Source: Drosophila persimilis
Taxonomy: Eukaryota; Arthropoda; Insecta; Diptera; Drosophilidae
Length of the DNA stretch: 64,000 bases
Direction: 5' to 3'
Assembly (NCBI RefSeq): GCF_003286085.1
Contig: NW_020825298.1
Span: 14,322,001-14,386,000 of the forward strand
The first letter of the stretch is position 1, and every line of letters begins with the position of its first letter. The position numbers and the translations under genes were made by a program. Below, one piece after another: positions 34,139 through 47,283 of the stretch. Under the pieces are notes generated by a model. The model worked only from the letters and a program-made list of their open reading frames with translations, did no database searches and was not told where the DNA came from.

Positions 34139-34946
34139 ACATACCGTCTCATTTAAAAAAGACATATTGAATAATATTAAAATATATTGAAAATAAATTG
34201 TTTTTGCCTGGGATGACAATCATATTCACAATTCTATAACATTAATTTCCCCCAGGGTATGTGTGCATGGAATGGGACTCTTGTCGTCAACCGGTTATGA
34301 CGACTAATTCCTGGTTATTCTTTCTTCCGTCGAATATTCCCAGCTATATAGATCTCTCAGTTTTGCCCAGATAATTTTATATGATTGCTGAATCAATTTT
34401 GATCAGGAATAACTACTTTTAAGTACTTGCTTGTTTTTTATTTTGAGAAAAACACGGTGTCAACAAAAGTGTTCAATAGTCGCAGGTTGTGACGTCAATG
34501 TTGCTGGTATTTGCAGACTCATTTGTTGTCAACCTGGGTGTGGGTGTTTGTATACCCTATTTCGTGAATATTGTATAAAGATACTGTTTTCCAACCTGCT
34601 TTCAAACGTAATTAATAAAGACCTTGTGTTAGATTGCATTTTTAAGGGCTATTCATGCATTTGAATTCACCTGTTTTCGAAGCAAGTCAGTTAGTAAAGT
34701 CTAATGTCATACAGCTATTTGCACTGTCATTCGACATGTAACTTAAATGTTCTTTACATATCGCTGGCACAGTGGCGCCTCGCAGCACTTGGTACATTTT
34801 CGAAAAGTTTCTCAGCATGCTGCGTACTAGCGCCACTAGAAAGCGGCAAACAATGGAACCTCAATCCCCAAGTACAGATTCAACCGATTCACAATTAATG
34901 ATCATCATCATATAAATTAGCATTTGCTCAGCTGGCAACGCCCACA

Positions 34947-34974
34947 TATAAATAGCTTGTTGCTTCCCGCTTCA
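34947..34974 (+). promoter_or_regulatory. TATA-box promoter of a plus-strand gene
   Basis: TATAAATA (34947-34954) is followed 27 bases later by an initiator-like TTCATTG with the A at 34974. A CAGCTG E-box lies just upstream at about 34929. Spacing fits a TATA/Inr promoter reading right. Activity is inferred. Confidence 0.45.
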
Positions 34975-35098
34975 TTGTCCTGCCGCTGGAACGGAGGCGA
35001 CCTTCGGCACTGCCTTATAAGGCCAGACGCCAGCGGGAGTGAGTGCGATCTTTAGATGCGTCCCGTCCCTCTGCGACTGTCGTGGAGCGATACTGCCA
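34974..35098 (+). other. Candidate first exon A of a plus-strand gene
   Basis: This runs from the TATA promoter to a strong donor, CCA|GTAAGT (35098/35099); an earlier GTGAGT at 35039 is an alternative. It holds a short ATG frame (35056) that would end soon after splicing to 38124, so it is probably noncoding leader. Confidence 0.35.
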
Positions 35099-36314
35099 GT
35101 AAGTCAATTATGGATTTTATTGCCGGTTCTTATTCTTTTGTTGTCTTACTGATTCAGCAAGATCTTTGTTTGTATTTTTCCCCTTTTAAGCGGAGCTTCT
35201 GGCTTTTGTTCAACCGCAGAAAAGCTGAGGGGTCTTTTGAGCCCCCCACCCCTCTAGCGGAGTAATTTGCTAAGCAATTTTTATTCAAATTCGAAGCTTG
35301 TTTTCAGGTGAAAACTGTCGGTTAAAACCTCTGTCTGTCTACGCATCTGAACTCGTTTTTTCATTATTTCTACGGTGCGTGGACAAGTTTTACCGGCAAT
35401 TCGATCAAATTTCACTTTTTATGAGAGTATCTCCCCAGGTAGCTGCTGCTAAATTGATTTGTCACTTAAACCGTGGTAACCCCAACACCCCAGCGTGTGC
35501 CTGTAATAAAAGAAAAAAGAAAGGCAGCCCAGCCTTAGCAGAGCAGTAATTGGTAATTGCAATGTAGGTGAGAAATCTGTCTGCCACTTTGTTTCGGTTG
35601 GCAACAAGTGTGGGTGTCATCTCTGTCCCCAAGGAGGGGTTCAATGAACTGGCTGTACTACAATCCACTTAGGAATACCCGCCTATCTCTAGACAGACAC
35701 TTTGCTTCTGGGTTTTATGACCTATCCAATGGCCGTTGCAGGTTGCAAAGTGCTGATAAGAGTGTCTTATTCAAGCTCTAACTGCCATCGTTTGTTGATA
35801 TTTGTGCCTCGCGCACAGCTGGGTCTTCTAATTGATGATTTCATTCATCCACAAAAGCAAACAAAAAAGATTCAATTGGAAAGAACTCTGACGGAAGTGA
35901 AATACACCTCCTATTCGCTCGTTCCCGCTGTACCTGTGGGAACCGGTTTGCGGTCTAACTGAATTTGATTTAAAATTTTAAAATATGAATTTGAATTTTA
36001 ACCGCCAAACTCAAACACAACAAAGACAGTACGTACAGCTGTCGGGCAAGGTGCATTAATTCAGGGTAAGGCATTGCGCTCGCTCTCCCTGATGATCGTG
36101 TGTTTTATATATAGTATATCGCATCTGAAAGCATGCAGTCGTCACGATTGCCATTTCCAAGGCCCACCAGTCGTACCAGATCATTCACATTTTCAAGAGA
36201 GCAAGAGTGATTCTCACTCGTGAGCGTAAATGCTCCACCCTATCTTGTAACACTCTGACGTCGCTGCTTTAGTTTTCCTTTCTGCTTTCTGGTTTCTTCC
36301 TGGCGCATTCGCTC
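35099..36314. other. Noncoding spacer or intron
   Basis: No supported gene. Short frames (35298-35549, 35702-35962) lack family or codon support. GAGA and CTCTC tracts appear from about 36078 on, ahead of the second candidate leader exon. Confidence 0.4.
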
Positions 36315-36486
36315 AATTTTCGTCGCCGCGATCACAACGTACAGAAAAGCATACCAAAACGCCAGCCGATTCCCGTTATAAAACATTTAAAGTTGAACTT
36401 GTACTTTTTGTGTAATTGTGCCAATTGTGCGTGTGTTAACCCTTTGTTTGTGAAGAGTTCAGTGAAGAGTGCAGCATTTGTCGTTG
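36315..36486 (+). other. Candidate alternative first exon B
   Basis: A leader-like block after GC-rich, GAGA-bearing upstream DNA ends at an excellent donor, GTTG|GTAAGT (36486/36487). The 5' end is a guess based on CTCAATTTTCG near 36312. It holds no long ATG frame. It likely joins the exon at 38124. Confidence 0.4.
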
Positions 36487-38123
36487 GTAAGTTGTGGCTT
36501 TGTTTGTGCAACCAGAACGAACAAACAACTGCAATCCGGTTTGAGCCGGTGCAAGATCCCTTTTCTCCATTTTGCCCACGGCGCAATTGCAACAGCACCT
36601 TTACCCTCTCTCTCTCTCACTCTATCTCTCTCTTAATATCATCTGCCCGACGCCAACGCTTTTGAAGTTTCTGTTGCGTCGCAGTCGCAGTCGCATTCGC
36701 AGTTTTTTCCCCCCTCTCGCACTTTGTTGTTGTTCTTATTTGCCGTAATGAGCGGTGGTGTGTGCTATACAAGAGTGTGTGTGTGCTTGCATACTCTTTT
36801 ACAGAGTATTTTCGATACTCGACTGCGTGAATATCATATTGATTTACTGTTCTTCGCTAAATCAGAACGGAAATGTATGTACATATCTCTCGTATGTGAA
36901 TAAAAGGGATTGGATCTTAAAGGGCATTTAAAGTTGCGGTGCCTGGAGCCTAGCCCTGCCTCTGTTTTAGTTTACTGTATTTCTGCCAGCGGCCTGTCAC
37001 TCTTCTTATTGGCATTGCGCTTTGTTTGCTGTTTGCCGCAGCCTGTTCTTTTCAGCAAGGGAGTGCAGTGGGAGAGAGAGAGAGAGGATTGATTGAGGGT
37101 ATGTTGTTTTGTGGCTGACTTTGCTATATAGGGAGAGAATATGTGCGTCGTTTAGGCAAATGAAAGTAATTGTAATACCCTTCTTTCCCCCAGCTTCCTA
37201 TTCCATTTAAAACTCCTTTTCAAGGGTATACTCCCGTTCGGTACACGAATCCTTCTCTCTCTCTCTATCTCCCTATTTTCTTCCCGTTCGCTGCTATTGT
37301 TTTCTCCAATAAGAGAACCAATAGCCCAAGCCCATACAAATAACAGGAAAAAGGTAACCGTAAGCAAAAAAGAGCGGCGAACACAGAGGGACCCTGAGGG
37401 GTTCAGCAGCTAGAGAAAGAGCCAGCCAGAGAAAGGAAGAATGACAGCTAGAGCGTAAGACAAAGAAAGAGAGGAGCCAGAGGCTAACAGCACAGCGGAG
37501 AGGGATTCGTTGGTGCGCACTCCCTCGGACTCTGTTTGTAGTTATGGCATCTTGTTATGGGACTCTGTTTGCCGTAAATTTCAATGGCCATAAACAAATC
37601 AATGCACGATGCATAAATCTGTTAACTGTTCATGTGTGTCCCGCCGTAGCGCGTGTGTGGGTTTTCGCCCAAAAGAGTCGTAAATTAAGTTAAATGAGAG
37701 TACCGTACCGTTTGTTGTATGGAGGGCTATTTCTTCAGGTTTGTCATTCTGTCAGCAATTGACTTTAATTGAACTTTGATTGACATCTGACGTGGGTGGG
37801 CTGGGTGGTGCCGGGCTGGGGTGGTGTGGGGAGTGCTGATATATGCTGATATGCTTCCCACGCTAAATGTCTAATACATGTTTTATTTGGGACCTGGTGT
37901 TTGGTGTTGGGCAACCCCTGACTTGTGTTTGATTTGAGTGAGGGGTAAATGGGATTAAATTTTAGACCCCTAACTAAAGATATCCCACGAACAGACAGAA
38001 TACCAAGTTCCACTCGTCTTAAAATCTCCCTGGAACATCCGATCTTGCCAGCCTTCGTTTATAATTTTCCTAACATTTTACACTATATTTCTTTCTTATT
38101 TGTTGTAATTTCTTTATTTCCAG
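36487..38123. other. Probable short intron before the coding exon
   Basis: No coding region. The DNA is GAGA-rich (37070-37085, 37250-37270). It ends in a long pyrimidine tract and TTTATTTCCAG at 38113-38123. Confidence 0.4.
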
Positions 38124-38254
38124 TACTTTAATTGGATTATCGTGATAAACCCTACATCTTGAACGTATTATTTCTGTACATTCCATCGAAAAAAGAGCCG
38201 AAAACAATACAAAGATGGTGAACAATACCGTTGATACCGTTGATACCGTTGAGG
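38124..38254 (+). CDS. Exon with start codon of an unnamed plus-strand gene (partial)
   Basis: Strong splice sites flank this 131-bp block: a T-rich tract with TTTCCAG before it and GAGG|GTAAGT after it (38254/38255). ATG at 38215 is in good context (AAAGATGG) and codes MVNNTVDTVDTVE, leaving phase 1 at the donor. The GTTGATACC triplication makes the VDT repeat. No further coding exon of this gene is in the window, so the product is unknown. It lies divergent from Sec12 and ahead of a very long intron. The exon is predicted from signals alone. Confidence 0.45.
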
Positions 38255-40091
38255 GTAAGTCTTCTTCGTTTCGTGTTTGCTTTCCATCACGGGATTCTCA
38301 TTACATTTGCACACTTTTTCATGTGTTTTCGTGTTGTTCTTGTTTCCGAAGTTGTTTTTCCTCCGCAAAAGAAACGGAGGAAAAAGTTCAGTTAACTTGA
38401 GTTTCTTCGTGCAGTCCCGCGGGTGTGGGGCTCGCTGCAGCTGTGGCGGGGGGTGGGTGGGAAAATCGCCTCGAAACCAAACAAAAGATGCCACGCCTCG
38501 TTGCCTCGTTTTTATTGTTTGGGAGTTTTCCTAGTTTTCCTGGTTTTCCTACCAGTTGTTGTTTGCATTTGCATAGCAATCATAAAAATGCCAGGCTGGA
38601 AAACTCGCGTACAACAAAATTCATGCGCTGTGCACTTTTTGGATTTGGATTTGGATGTGGATGTGGATGTTGGCCCTGCTCCTGCTGCCAGTCGAGTGGC
38701 ATAGATTACGCGCCATTGTATCCTAAATACGTTTTATGTGCACTCTTAGGATGCGTGTATCCAGCAGATACATGCATGCATCTGGCCTGGCAACACTGCA
38801 GTGTGTCGTTGTCGACAATTTCTATTGGAAATCCCGTCAAGTGCTGGGAGCTCCATTATCGTGTGCATGGCTTTTGTTGTGTTGTGCGGAAGTTGCCGGC
38901 AAAATATGTTTTATGCAGATTTTGTGCAATATTTGATGACACTGGCGTTGTCAAGGTGGATTGGCGGACAGGTGGATGCAAAATCCATGCGATACTTTTA
39001 TTTGCCACAGCTAAGGGGACTATTGAAACGGGGACAAATGCAAAATATTGTAGAAAAACATAATACATGAGCATCTTTCAGATGCACGTTTCCTTATGGC
39101 TTGACAACCGTTTATCCAGTGATGCATTTGTATCTAAAGTGGAGTCTAAACGCGGCTTTCCTCCTTTTTCCTTTTTGGCAGTCGAATCTTTAAGCTACAA
39201 AATGTCTTTTAAATCATAACATAATAAAAACCTTTTTACAGTAGAATAAAAGGAATGCACACAAGAAGTATATACGCTTCCTATTCAAAATGCATTAACA
39301 AGACTCGTATTTTGGGCGAACATTTCCTACTACATCCGTGCATCTGTGCATCCGTACAACTGCCTATTATATTTAACTGCTGGTGATGGTGATTTACGCC
39401 CTATGGCTGTACAAATTACCGCTTCCAACAGTTGCAGCCCGCCCCCGCCCCCGTCATCCGCTGGAATCTGGCTTTCATGACTTGCCGAATCATGGCCATG
39501 GCTTGGCATCACCAAGCCTTGCCTTGCATTTATGCATGCAGATATTGTGCAGCGCTGAGGGGTTGTTGCACTCTCCTCCACCTGCAACAACAGCAACAAG
39601 AGTAGTTCATAATGCATTCACTGTGCTCGTTAGTTGCCGGCTTTTTTTCGGGGCTAATGCCTCAGGAATGGGCGAATGTCTGGCAGACAGTTCCGCCTAA
39701 ACGCTAAATGCCCCCGGGGATAGGGCCAGCCGTCATTTAATTAAACTATTTCCCATTGATTGTCAAGAGTTGGTAGAAAACTAAACTGTCGTAAAAATTG
39801 ATTGCTTCGGGAGCAGAAAACTTTTTCTGTCAGGTTCAAGTTTTCCTTGTCCTTCGATTCCTTTCCTGTGTGTGGGAGGGTGTGTGTGTGTGTGTAAAAA
39901 TAAATTTATTTTGGAATTTATTGTCGTGTATTTCGGAATTGAAGTTGAAATGTGAAGTAGTTTTGCAGCACTGCAGTTGCCAGACCCAGACGCAGATAAA
40001 ATCCGGGGGCCGAGGTTCATTGAGCAACTAAATCGGATTCGGAACTTCTCTATTACATTGCATCCTTTCTCCGTTCTCCTTTCTCCTTCAA

Positions 40092-40116
40092 GTGCGAGTG
40101 CGAGTGCGAGTGAGAG
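40092..40116. repeat. (GTGCGA)n short tandem repeat
   Basis: Four to five copies of a 6-bp unit, GTGCGA/GTGAGA. Simple repeat. Confidence 0.8.
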
Positions 40117-42117
40117 TCCTCACTCCTACCCTTTTTCGGCCTTGGTTCTGCCCGACTGGTGTGGAATTTTAATTTTCTGGCAATTGATTTGACCCCACAG
40201 TCGACTCTTCCAACAAATCTCTGACAAGGCAGAATTCCCAAATAGGTCATTGCACACACAAAGTGTTGCCAGAACAAATTAAGATGACAAAGGCATTGAT
40301 AAGCAGCGGTATTTTATTGGCACTGAAAGGGAGGTAACGCCGGAGTGGAGATGGGCAGAGGGGCCACTGTGCCACATCTTCCTTTCGCTCTCATCTCTAT
40401 CGAAACATTCACGAGTTCGCCGCGCGACCTGGTGGCAGGGAAAAATCCCAAATACGAGTATGCATGGACGCCTGCAAATAGGCAATGCTTTCTGCGTGTG
40501 GCACGTACAGCGCTTGAATTTATTATCGTCTTGCCTTCGAATATATATGATAATGTATACAGACGTTGGCTCGGACCGTCGTGCGGCGCTCGAGCGGAAT
40601 AATGATTGCAGAGCCCGCCCTCTGGAGTGCCTCGCCCCCTTTCACGGGGTGCGTTGACAAAGTTGTTCCGGCACAGTCGATAATCACGTGTAAATTACTC
40701 GGGGACCTCTCCGCAGATACATTTTCTGGCCCCGTCTAGCTGTGAATTTTGCATGATTTTATTTACCTTTCTGCCGGTTTTCCTTTTCAGTCTGCCTGTC
40801 TTTTCAATTTCTTGCGCGACGACGACAGGGCCTATTAAAAAGTCATTTCATTCTCTTGGAATATTCAAAAGTTTTTGCCTTCATAATTTTACGGGACTCT
40901 GCTACGAAGTCGTCAGGCAGAACGACTTGCCCAGGCATTGTGTTGTGCTACTTTCTCCTTGTTTTGTGCCAAAAAGAAAGATATATCCTAGTAGATGACA
41001 GTTGCCGTTGCCGTTGCAGTTGCAGGCTCAAAATAGTGCTTGTTGCAGGACACGAGGCCTTCCCCTTCCTTTTCGTAAAGGGGTAACTGGAGCATGAAGT
41101 AGAGATTTGTGTGTAGTTTGTGCTGCTTCTGTCAGCATTCGACCCAAATCGATGAAACTTTGAGTTAAATGAATCCATTTTGCACGAATAAATGAGAGCT
41201 CGAATAAATGCACGTTTAAAGAAAACAATAAGATTAGGAATGAATGAGGGAATACCAACAAAAAGAGGTCCCTCTTAAATTTGTATCTTTCGGTGGATTT
41301 GTATGGGATTTTTGTGTCTTCTTTGGTTTAAGCTTTGTTCAAAGCTTAAAGGACATGCTACATCCTTAATCTACCTATCCTTTGACCCTAATCGGAGGAG
41401 TAAAAGTATTTTATCTGTGAAATGAGAAGATGAATACTCAACATGTAGAAAGTATTTGTGGCTTATGGAAAAATCTACTCACGTAACGTTTATCTTGGAT
41501 TAATAATGGAACATCATTATAATTTTTGCACATAATGCGACACCCACAAACAGGATCCAGATAGAGATACACGACACACGACACACACGCACACACACAT
41601 GGCATTAAAGCACTTGGGGACTTGCTCTTAATGGAACTTTTTTACGCACACACATATTCCAGATGGATGGTTGGGGGGTATCCATGGGGGGATTGCTGCT
41701 GTTCAAAGAGCACATAATAAGCAAGAAATCTGTTGCTCCATCTATTTACCAGTACGAGTATCTAATGTATCTGTGAGTCTGTGCATCTGTGTGTGTGTGT
41801 GGCAAGGGACATGAGATTATAATCAAAGTTCTTTCTTTCTGCCTCTCTCTCTCTCTGTTGCTGCTGCCTATCAAAGGGAGAAACAGAGCGAAAGAGCAAA
41901 AATTTACAAAATGCAACCAGTTGCTGCTGCTCAGAAAAACACACACATTTTCCCGGGAAAACTCGAGAGAGAAAGAATGGAAGGAAGTATGGCATCCTCT
42001 CCGAGGACTTTAAACAACAAATGAAGCTGAAGATGAAATATGTTCCACATCATGGGGATATAGGGAAGAGGGCGGGGGGTGTGGCATACAAAACTCAACC
42101 TCAAAAAGTCACTTGTG

Positions 42118-42139
42118 CGACGACGACGACGACGACGAC
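42118..42139. repeat. (GAC)n microsatellite
   Basis: Seven GAC triplets. It makes a poly-Asp run in one frame, and a GCGTCG/TCTGCT repeat follows at 42190-42215. Not coding by context. Confidence 0.85.
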
Positions 42140-42859
42140 ATAATTAGAAATTGCGAAAACTGCAAACAAAACTTCTGCCTCCTATCTGCGGCGTCGGCGT
42201 CGGCTTCTGCTTCTGCTGATGATGGTCGTTCTTCTTCCTTTACTTCTTCCTATTTTTCTTCCTTCCCTTACACTATATCTTCCTTTAGGTACAGTTATGA
42301 CACAACAGGAAGAGAGACAGATGAAGAGAGGGTGAGAGACACGCAGCGACGCGATGCGTTGGGCATTGCAAATGAGCTTTTGCGAAAGATTATGCCCAGC
42401 AGAAAATGATGATAATTCCACTCCATTTTATAGAAATAATTTCACAGCATATTTCATTTATTTAATTCACAATTATCTGCTAATAATAGTACTTAATCAC
42501 AAAAAGAGGAAAGAGGAGAAGTTAAAAGTTAGTTAAATTTGTGTGATCATAAATATTGCATGCTATTAGTTGAAGGCATGGTTCAGGGGATAAGGAATGA
42601 CAGATGGAATTATAGTTATGGCATATAACCCTTAAAGGTTCGTTTTTGGCACAATTAGACCTACATATGGGTATATATTCTTCGATAGACACGTCTCCGT
42701 TTAAAATATATAAGAATTACATTTCTTAAATTTTAAATGTTTATAACAAAAATCGGGATTTTCAAAATGAAAAAACTTAAATATTTTGTCCTAAAAATAG
42801 TACTCATTTGCCATTTCTATACTATAAATTTAAAATAAGGAGTTCATTCTGAATTTTAT

Positions 42860-43075
42860 AACAAATAAATAAATAAATAAAAATAAATAAATAAAAATAA
42901 AAATGTATACATGAAAATACATAAATATAAAAATAATTATAAATAAATATCACAAAAATACAAATAAATACATAAAAAAAGTAAAATAAAGAAAAATTAA
43001 TACATGAAAATATATAAATAAATATACATACATACAAAACTAAAATAAAGCAAATAAATAATAAATAAAATATTT
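42860..43075. repeat. AAAT/AAATA-type simple repeat tract
   Basis: About 210 bp dominated by AAATA and AAAT units with interruptions. Low-complexity intronic DNA. Confidence 0.85.
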
Positions 43076-45967
43076 CAAATCCCTGAAAAAGTATATAAAT
43101 GTTATAACCTCCTTAAATACACCCAAAAAATGGATCTAAATTGTATTATTCTGAATCAGAATTCGTAATAATATGTTGAAAGGACTATGAGAAATCTCAC
43201 GTTTCAGTTATTTCCACACTTCCGAGCATTATCGTAATAATATGAACCGTGCAAACGTGAATTATCCATTTTCTGGAGAGCTATGGGGTCACAAGTTTGT
43301 GGCAGGACCAACGGCAGACAAGTGTAGACATGTTTGCAACAAGCAGTGGCAACAAGCAGAGGCAGCGGCAGCAGCAGCAGAAGCGTAGGTTTTTGCCTGA
43401 GACGTTGACATTTGTGCGGACCCTCCGACATGACCGGAATAGATAATTATTTATACCAGTCGCCAGCAGACGAGTGTTGCGTTGGGGGGGAATCCTTCCC
43501 CCACCTCCCGTGCACGCACGTTATCCTTCGGTTGCATTTGCCCTGCTCTGGGCTCTGGGGTCTGGGGTTCTCAACTTTTGCGTGTGGAAGTTCTCCAAAA
43601 AGTAATTCAATTTAAGTTTCATCCGAAACGTAGCGCAGACATCGGGCAAAGGTTATGTCTGTATTACGCTTCTAGCCGATAATTTTCTCCTACCTTCGGC
43701 TGGTAATCTTTTCCTGTTTTCCCTCTCCCGTTGGCACTGCCTTTGCCCTGCTTGGGTTGGGGATTTTCACAGCAGAAACATAAAAATGTTACGACCTGTA
43801 AACGGAACTACCAGCGATAGACGTTTTTTTCCCGGAGAGCCACAAAAATAGAGATATTAAAATCGTTTTTATGGAAGTGCAAAGCTTTCCCCGAAGAGTT
43901 TTTCGAGACTTTCTTTGATTTATTTCAACAACTAGCTGCGGCCTTAAGCCTCTTCTGCTGTACCCAAACAAATTCCAAATCCATTAGGAAATCCATCAAG
44001 TTTTGGGCCTAAACATTGGCCCCTCTCGCCCACAATTTATGAGCCACAAAATAAACTATGGGACCAGGACACCAGCACTTCATTTGCAAAATGAATTTTC
44101 TTTACAAATCCACATCCTTCCTCCTGCTTTTCAATCCCAGGACAGTCGAACGAAATGTCCTGAAGGACGCTGAAGGATTAAGCTGCAGATTAATCAAATT
44201 TTGTGCCAACACAGGCGAAATAAAGTGAGAGGATCCTTTGATTGTCAATTAAAAACGGAATAGAATGCCAGGACACCTAATGAATGGTGGGGCCCTGGGA
44301 CTCAAGGATTGGCTTGTGGCAGCTGCCAGATAGCACAGGACTTCTTCTCCTCCTCCTTGCCGCCTAGATTTATAGAGTCCTTGGAAGAGACGGCGAACCA
44401 ATTGTTGCATTTGTCCTGCGAACCGGCAAAAGGGTTCGAATTGAATTGTTGGCAATTTGTTTGCCAGGAGTGGGTGAAGGGTGGGGAAAACACTCCCCTG
44501 CCTGCGACGGCTCTCGATGGATGCGGTGGCCAGGTCTTGGGGCAATTTGTTTAGTATCTTTGTTCGCATAATTGCCCGCACAATGCCGCACATGGCCGTG
44601 CCATGCCACACGGAATGGAAATGGAAATGGGAATGGAAATGGGGAAGCCGAGTTTGCGCGAGTGTGAAGAGCCTTAATTAAAAAGCTTTTAAGGCCAAAG
44701 GGCAGGAGGTGGCCGCACAGATTGGACTGACACAGGGGGGACGCCCTCTGACCCCACCAATCAACCCTTTTGGCCTTATGCACGATTGCTCCCAGGAATG
44801 AATAATTGTGGGGTCCAAGGGCAAGCGTGATTTCGGAATAAATTTGTATCTGTATCTTGGATTATGTTCGTGGGATTCACCCCCAAAGTAGTGTTCTCTA
44901 GGGTTCGAAAATCCAATTGGCAGTTCATAAAAATGCAATCTATAAAAGTGGACTGCTCTATTAATCAATATACCCCAACGCCAACCTTTTCGCATGGAAA
45001 ACCTCTGCTGAAACTCCGTTTAAGCCGCTTTCGATTAACCAAAAAAAAAAGACTGCCTTCCGTTTGCTTCTGACTGTCATTCATTCATCACTTGTTGCCT
45101 TTTTAAGCCGAAGTAAGCGGATAAATGTTGATAGTAGCAGCATGCCCCAAGCTCCCCCCCACCCCCTGAATCGACGGACGACTAATGGCCAATTAATGGC
45201 ATTTAAATGCGCTCACGTAATGCCTTCCATTTGGGAGGGAAAAAGAACTCTTGAATATATATTTTTGGTACCACAAAAACCATAAACAGAAAAGTAGGTC
45301 CCAGGTCCCAGGACCCGCGACGGCGCTCCGTCGGCTTGGTCAACAGCAATCAAATGGCCATAAATTTGTTGCCAAATGTCGCAAAGCCCCCCACCCCCCC
45401 CTCGTTGCCGCGCCGTGCCCCCAGGAGGAGCAGAAGATTGCTACAGGTAATTACAAAACCATAACGCGCGCAAATGTCACCGCAAAATGTGCGGTCAATG
45501 TTTCTGGGCCATCAGGCAGGGCACATACCATCATCCTCACCCATCATCCTCCCCCCCTGCTGTTGTGGCATCATCATCATCATCAGGAATCGCAAAACGA
45601 TTTTCCCTGCTTTTCCGTTGCATAATTTTGTTGTGCGGCGCAATGCGCGTCTGTGCGGAATTTCGCTTTGAAAATCACGAATCACGAATCAGCTTCAGGC
45701 TCAAACATTTGACGCGCGTGACATTAACAGCCCGGTCCGGGTCCGGGTCCCGGTCCCGGCCGGGCCGGTCATTACCAATGCCAAACGACAAGCAAATTTG
45801 GCAAGAGAATGGTCAAGTATTAACGGGAAATGTCTTTATTGAATATTTATTTTATTTGAATAAATATTTTCCCGAAAATGTTGATAAATATTTGGTCAAG
45901 AAATATGCGGAAATTACCACAAAGTTCTCTTAAGAAATGGTCAAACTGCTGGGAGGATAATAGTGTT

Positions 45968-46480
45968 TGGAGCTGCCACCTGCTCCCAAAAGCAAACTAG
46001 TGAGAAAAGGAGCTACCATTTGCTACTAAAAGTCGAAAAGAGTGAGAAAAAGAGCTGCCAACTGCTGCTAAAAGTCGGAAAGAGTGAGAAAAAGAGCTGC
46101 CAACTGCTGCAAACAGTGAGAAAAAGGGCTATTCACATCTCTCAAAAGGAAAACAGTGAAAAGAGGAACTGCCAATTGCTGCCAACCGCTGCTTGAACTC
46201 GAGAAAGTGTGAGAGGAGCTGCCAACTGCTCCTAAAGGACAAAAAGTTAAAAAGCGTGCTTTCTACTGCTGCTTGAACTCGAAAAAGTGTAAGAAAAGAT
46301 GCTGCCAATTGCTCCTAAAAATAGGAAAGTGAGAAGCGGAGCTGCCAACTGCTGCCAAAAGTCGGAAAGAGTGAGAAAAAGAGCTGCCAACTGCTGCCAA
46401 AAGTCGGAAAGAGTGAGAAAAAGAGCTGCCAACTGCTGCTCGAACTCTGAAACTGTAAGAAGGAACTGCCATTTGCAGTC
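45968..46480 (+). repeat. 42-bp minisatellite, about 12 degenerate units
   Basis: Units are built around GAGCTGCCAACTGCTGC, then AAAAGTCGGAAAGAGTGAG and AAAAA. The best copies (46338-46440) repeat at 42 bp; others carry short deletions. As 42 is a multiple of three, frames stay open on both strands. These open frames are not evidence of protein. Confidence 0.9.
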
Positions 46481-47087
46481 TCTGGCAAATCAAAGCTGCC
46501 ACGAAAGGCATATTATCCTGGCAACCTGTACATTATTTATGCCCTGGTCTCGGGGGAAAACCCTCTTCGGCAAACTGCAGTATTCTGAATGATTAATCGC
46601 CTTTTAAGGGGGTTTTCGCAGGAAAATTGCTTTCGAGTTTATGGACAATTTGTTCGATAATTTCGCTACGCTTTTCCCGCGTAATGTTGGCAACACTTTG
46701 GCCGCGCCGCCACACAATCAACAGGCAATGCGGGGCAGCCGTTCCGAGGAGAAGCCATTTGTGGCCGGGCGCAAGAAACAATTGCAATTGCAACTGCCAC
46801 ACGACACGGAATACTACACGCAGCAAATGCGCGGTTCGCCGCGAGAACAGGGCAAGGGGGGGGGAGGGGGATTCGGGAAACTCCTATCATTACAAGTCGC
46901 CTAAAGCGTTGCAACATACAACTTTGCCAGGGAGAGAGGGGGAAGAGGAGAAGCGAAGGACCTACATAAAACCAGTTAATAAACGTCAGTGCTGTTGCCG
47001 CACTTCAGACACACACAAACAGAGTGAGAGAGAGAGAGGGAAGGGGAAATGCAGGGGAAAATCGTTATCATTATATACAATTCTATA

Positions 47088-47123
47088 TGGGAGGGGGACG
47101 GGGAGGGGGAGGGGGGGGGGGGG
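47088..47123 (+). repeat. G-run cluster with G-quadruplex potential
   Basis: Five or more G tracts separated by single A or AC: GGGAGGGGGACGGGGAGGGG, then more G runs. On the plus (sense) strand it could fold as a G-quadruplex in DNA or intronic RNA. Confidence 0.7.
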
Positions 47124-47258
47124 TACTCCGCGCACTACACAAAAAAAGGACAGAAAACTATATACGCGAACACTTTTCGCAAAAGTTTATTGAACCGGAA
47201 GTTGGAAAGCGGCTCGGCGGTTGTGTGAAAAGCGGCAACAATGCGGCAGAACAGGGCC

Positions 47259-47283
47259 CACACACACACACACACACACACAC
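47259..47283. repeat. (CA)n microsatellite
   Basis: Twelve or so CA dinucleotides. Confidence 0.9.

Noticed and set aside
35296-35316. Possible ratchet point, TTGTTTTCAG|GTGAAA
   Set aside because: The donor half is weak and the site lies upstream of the better exon signals.
38425-39063. 212-codon plus-strand frame after the 38-kb exon
   Set aside because: Starts at GTG, contains a GGATTTGGATGTGGA repeat and no family signature; it lies beyond a strong donor.
42276-42295. Possible second ratchet point, CTTCCTTTAG|GTACAG
   Set aside because: Good pyrimidine tract, but the donor half GTACAG departs from the GTAAGT/GTGAGT consensus.
42113-42409. 98-codon frame with an Asp run
   Set aside because: Made of (GAC)n and other microsatellites; no independent support.
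44434-44446. tRNA B-box-like GGTTCGAATT
   Set aside because: No A box or cloverleaf around it.
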